A stretch of DNA of 64,000 nucleotides from Thiobacillus sp. (GTDB lineage: Bacteria; Pseudomonadota; Gammaproteobacteria; Burkholderiales; Thiobacillaceae), in contig WGNC01000001.1 of assembly GCA_016124745.1 (NCBI GenBank), positions 123,157-187,156 on the forward strand, given 5' to 3'. This document shows positions 62,188-64,000 of this stretch, piece after piece; positions within the stretch are counted from its first letter, which is position 1, and each line of letters opens with the position of its first letter. Position numbers and translations under genes: made by a program. The notes below the pieces were generated by a model that saw only the letters and a program-made list of their open reading frames with translations, was not told the origin of the DNA and did no database searches.

Positions 62188-63285
62188 TCAGTTCTGCGCC
62201 TGCATCGCATTTGCTGCGGGCTCGATGTGCAGCGTTCGGGTGGGGAACGCGATCTCGGCGCCGTGCGCCTGGATGATGGCCGCGACTTTCAGCAGGATGT
62301 CCTGCTTGACCTCGTGGTACCGCACCCACTCGACGGTTTTGGTGAAGGTGTAGATGAAGAAGTTCAGGGACGACGCGGCGAATTCGTTGAAATTGACGAT
62401 CAGGGTGGTCCCGGTATCGACTTCGGGGTGGGCCTGCAACATGGCCTTCACCTCGGTCACGATGACGGCCATCTTGTCGAGGTCGTCGTAGCGGATGCCG
62501 ATCGTTTCCTTGATGCGACGGTTGGTCATGCGGGTGGGGTTTTCGACCACAATGGTGGTGAACAGGGCGTTGGGCACGTAGATCGGATTCTTGTTGAAGG
62601 CGCGCACGCGAGTATGGCGCCAGCCGATGTATTCCACCGTACCTTCGATCTGGTGGTCGGGTGAGCGGATCCACTCGCCCACGATGAACGGGCGGTCCAG
62701 ATAGATGGTCAGTCCGCCGAAGAAATTGGCCAGCATGTCCTTGGCGGCAAAGCCCACCGCAATGCCACCGATGCCGCCAAAAGCCAGCACGCCGGACAGG
62801 CTGAACCCCAGGGTCTGCAGGATTACCAGGGCGGCCGCGATGATGACCGTGACGCGGCCCAGCTTGGAGAGGGCATCGACCGTAGTGCGGTCGATGCCCT
62901 CGCCGGTCGCCTCGTTGAGTGCGAGGATGTTATGGGCGGCCCGACTGATCAGTTGCAACAGAAACCAGGCCAGCGCAGCGATGATGATCGTGTTGCGGGT
63001 CGGCACGACGAAATCGGAGACGGGGGTGCCGAGGTGCTCGTGCACGATTCGGATGGCAAAACCGGCCCCGGCCACCCACAGGATCAGCGTAAGAGGATTG
63101 CGGATGGCCTTGATCAGGGCATCGTCCCAAACCGAGGCGGTGCGGGCAGCGATCTTCTCGATATGGCGCAGCAGATAGAAGGCGCCGATGTTGATCATGA
63201 TAACGGCACCAATCAGCATTAGTACCTGCGGAAGCCAGGATGCGTTCAGGAAGGAGAAACCGAATCGTTGAGCCAGTTCGTTCAT
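62188..63285 (-). CDS. MscS-family mechanosensitive ion channel
   Basis: 365 residues. Several N-terminal membrane helices (for example LPQVLMLIGAVIMINIGAFYLL, IRNPLTLILWVAGAGFAIRIV, IIIAALAWFLLQLI) lead to the pore helix LSGVLAFGGIGGIAVGFAAKDMLANFFGGLTIYLDRPF, the MscS signature. A beta domain (GEWIRSPDHQIEGTVEYIGWRHTRVR) and a C-terminal alpha/beta cage follow. It would release solutes on osmotic downshock. The extra N-terminal helices and length are closer to YbdG/YnaI than to minimal MscS. Confidence 0.93.
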   Translation of the reverse strand: MNELAQRFGFSFLNASWLPQVLMLIGAVIMINIGAFYLLRHIEKIAARTASVWDDALIKAIRNPLTLILWVAGAGFAIRIVHEHLGTPVSDFVVPTRNTIIIAALAWFLLQLISRAAHNILALNEATGEGIDRTTVDALSKLGRVTVIIAAALVILQTLGFSLSGVLAFGGIGGIAVGFAAKDMLANFFGGLTIYLDRPFIVGEWIRSPDHQIEGTVEYIGWRHTRVRAFNKNPIYVPNALFTTIVVENPTRMTNRRIKETIGIRYDDLDKMAVIVTEVKAMLQAHPEVDTGTTLIVNFNEFAASSLNFFIYTFTKTVEWVRYHEVKQDILLKVAAIIQAHGAEIAFPTRTLHIEPAANAMQAQN

Positions 63286-63473
63286 AAGCTGAGTGCGCTG
63301 CGCGGGCAGGGGTGATGGATGGAATAGGGTACCCGCAGGGGTATCAAGTTGAAAGCCATACGCGACCGAGAGCAGGGCGGATGACGGGCTGGATCACCGT
63401 GATTGGCACGACGCTCGCCTTATCGTTGTTCTCGCCCTATGCTGAAAAAATACCGCAACTGCGAGGATATGTC

Positions 63474-63761
63474 ATGAGTCACAAGCACGAGAGCCTGCTG
63501 CGTTCCATTTTCGATGGTCCGGTGAGCGGCAATGTCCACTGGCGCGAGGTGGAGTCGATGCTGACGCATCTGGGCGCCAAGGTGGAACCCCATCACGGCG
63601 CGAGCTTCCGCGTGTTGTTGAACGGTGTGGAAGGATTCCTGCATCGTCCGCACAACAGCAACACCTGCACCAAACAGGAGTTGCGCCATGTACGCGATTA
63701 TCTGTCGTCAGCCGGGGTGAGCCCGTCGCAATTGCAGGCCGAGCAGCAACAGCAGCAGTGA
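63474..63761 (+). CDS. HicA-like toxin family protein without visible HicB
   Basis: 95 residues from ATG 63474, with GAGG ten bases upstream. HWREVESMLTHLGAKVEPHHGASFRVLLNGVEGFLHRPHNSNTC matches HicA/YcfA-like dsRBD-fold mRNA interferases, as annotated in related genomes from memory. The FLHRPH stretch could carry the catalytic His. The C-terminus is a Gln run. No hicB antitoxin gene is adjacent: the upstream gene is a divergent channel and the downstream DNA is an insertion-sequence end. It may be an orphan that has lost or never had toxicity. Confidence 0.65.
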   Translation: MSHKHESLLRSIFDGPVSGNVHWREVESMLTHLGAKVEPHHGASFRVLLNGVEGFLHRPHNSNTCTKQELRHVRDYLSSAGVSPSQLQAEQQQQQ

Positions 63762-63867
63762 GGGTGTCGCCACCCGTGGGTAGCCGAACTGTCTGCCTGC
63801 GTCGGTAGTGCGCCTTTTTTTGGTACGACAGGGCAGCCACGTTGTTGATGTTAAGTAATCAATCAGT

Positions 63868-64000
63868 AGTGTCCGGTTAAAAAGCGAATAGATTCAGTTG
63901 GTTGTTGTTTTTGTCCTGGTTTGAGAGGGGGCCATTTCCTGCAAAGGCTTGCTGGATGGGCATCTTCTCGAACAGGGTGAGCGAAAGAATCTGTAGCAAA
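63868..64000 (-). mobile_element. Insertion sequence end (IS4-like), partial
   Basis: The outer end reads AGTGTCCGGTTAAAA from about 63868, a likely terminal inverted repeat just outside the transposase stop. The element runs off the window, so the other end and target duplication cannot be checked. The flank (TTAAGTAATCAATCAG) is AT-rich compared with its surroundings. Confidence 0.6.
63877..64000 (-). CDS. IS4-like transposase, C-terminal end only
   Basis: Minus-strand frame ending in TAA at 63877-63879. The visible 40 codons read LQILSLTLFEKMPIQQAF, GNGPLSNQDKNNN and QLNLFAF, the typical tail of IS4-family DDE transposases (LQILSxTLFEKxP...NQLxLFxF). The catalytic core lies beyond the right edge, so it cannot be told whether the element is intact. 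Confidence 0.7.
   Translation of the reverse strand, partial: LLQILSLTLFEKMPIQQAFAGNGPLSNQDKNNNQLNLFAF

Overview
The window is a gene-dense, GC-rich chromosomal segment. I infer a betaproteobacterium of the Nitrosomonadales/Hydrogenophilales type (Thiobacillus-like). The reasons are the 14-gene nuo operon with separate nuoC and nuoD, the cysE-iscRSUA-hscBA-fdx-iscX cluster, fur next to bamE, a stand-alone infA, and CNP1-like and AF1514-type small proteins. No marker fixes the genus, so this is inference. No rRNA operon, CRISPR array, prophage or replication origin was seen.

Layout. 1-4437 (minus strand) holds two tandem SRPBCC-domain secreted proteins and a three-gene cassette: an HpcH/HpaI-aldolase-like barrel, a TPR/SPINDLY glycosyltransferase and an RmlC-like cupin. 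This looks like glycan or protein-glycosylation accessory DNA. 4716-7692 holds small exported or membrane proteins, including a Met-rich protein made almost entirely of 13-residue D/N-P repeats, and a CDF metal exporter. 7803-10880 holds CNP1-like, proB, a CobC-like phosphatase and a BtuF-like binding protein, coupled by ATGA/GTGA overlaps. 10884-13806 holds fur, divergent from a bamE gene fused to an NTF2-like tail, then dapB and a glutaredoxin. 13834-24462 is housekeeping: carAB behind a clear promoter and leader hairpin, greA, a DUF4149 protein, yhbY, rlmE, ftsH, folP and glmM. 24553-29646 holds pstSCAB without phoU, tpiA, secG and tRNA-Leu(GAG). 29720-44211 is a complete complex I operon, nuoA to nuoN, with its own promoter and a terminator-like hairpin.

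44293-49501 holds an S4-domain protein, a secreted PepSY-type protein, an AF1514-type protein, mutS, suhB and trmJ. 49498-56662 is the iron-sulfur assembly locus. Three IscR type-1-like boxes lie before cysE and before iscR, and a DUF3050 protein sits between hscA and fdx. 57004-60380 holds clpS-clpA and a secreted coiled-coil protein. 60381-64000 is looser: a remnant of an SRAP (YedK/HMCES) gene, a small CxxCxGxG protein, infA, a MscS channel, a HicA-like ORF without a partner, and the 3' end of an IS4-like transposase running off the window.

Most of the window is conserved core metabolism. The points most worth a second look are the 13-residue repeat protein, the DUF3050 gene inside the isc operon, the triple IscR-box arrangement linking cysteine and Fe-S synthesis, the BamE-NTF2 fusion, and the glycosylation cassette. 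All functions are assigned from sequence motifs and remembered family features; no database search was run.
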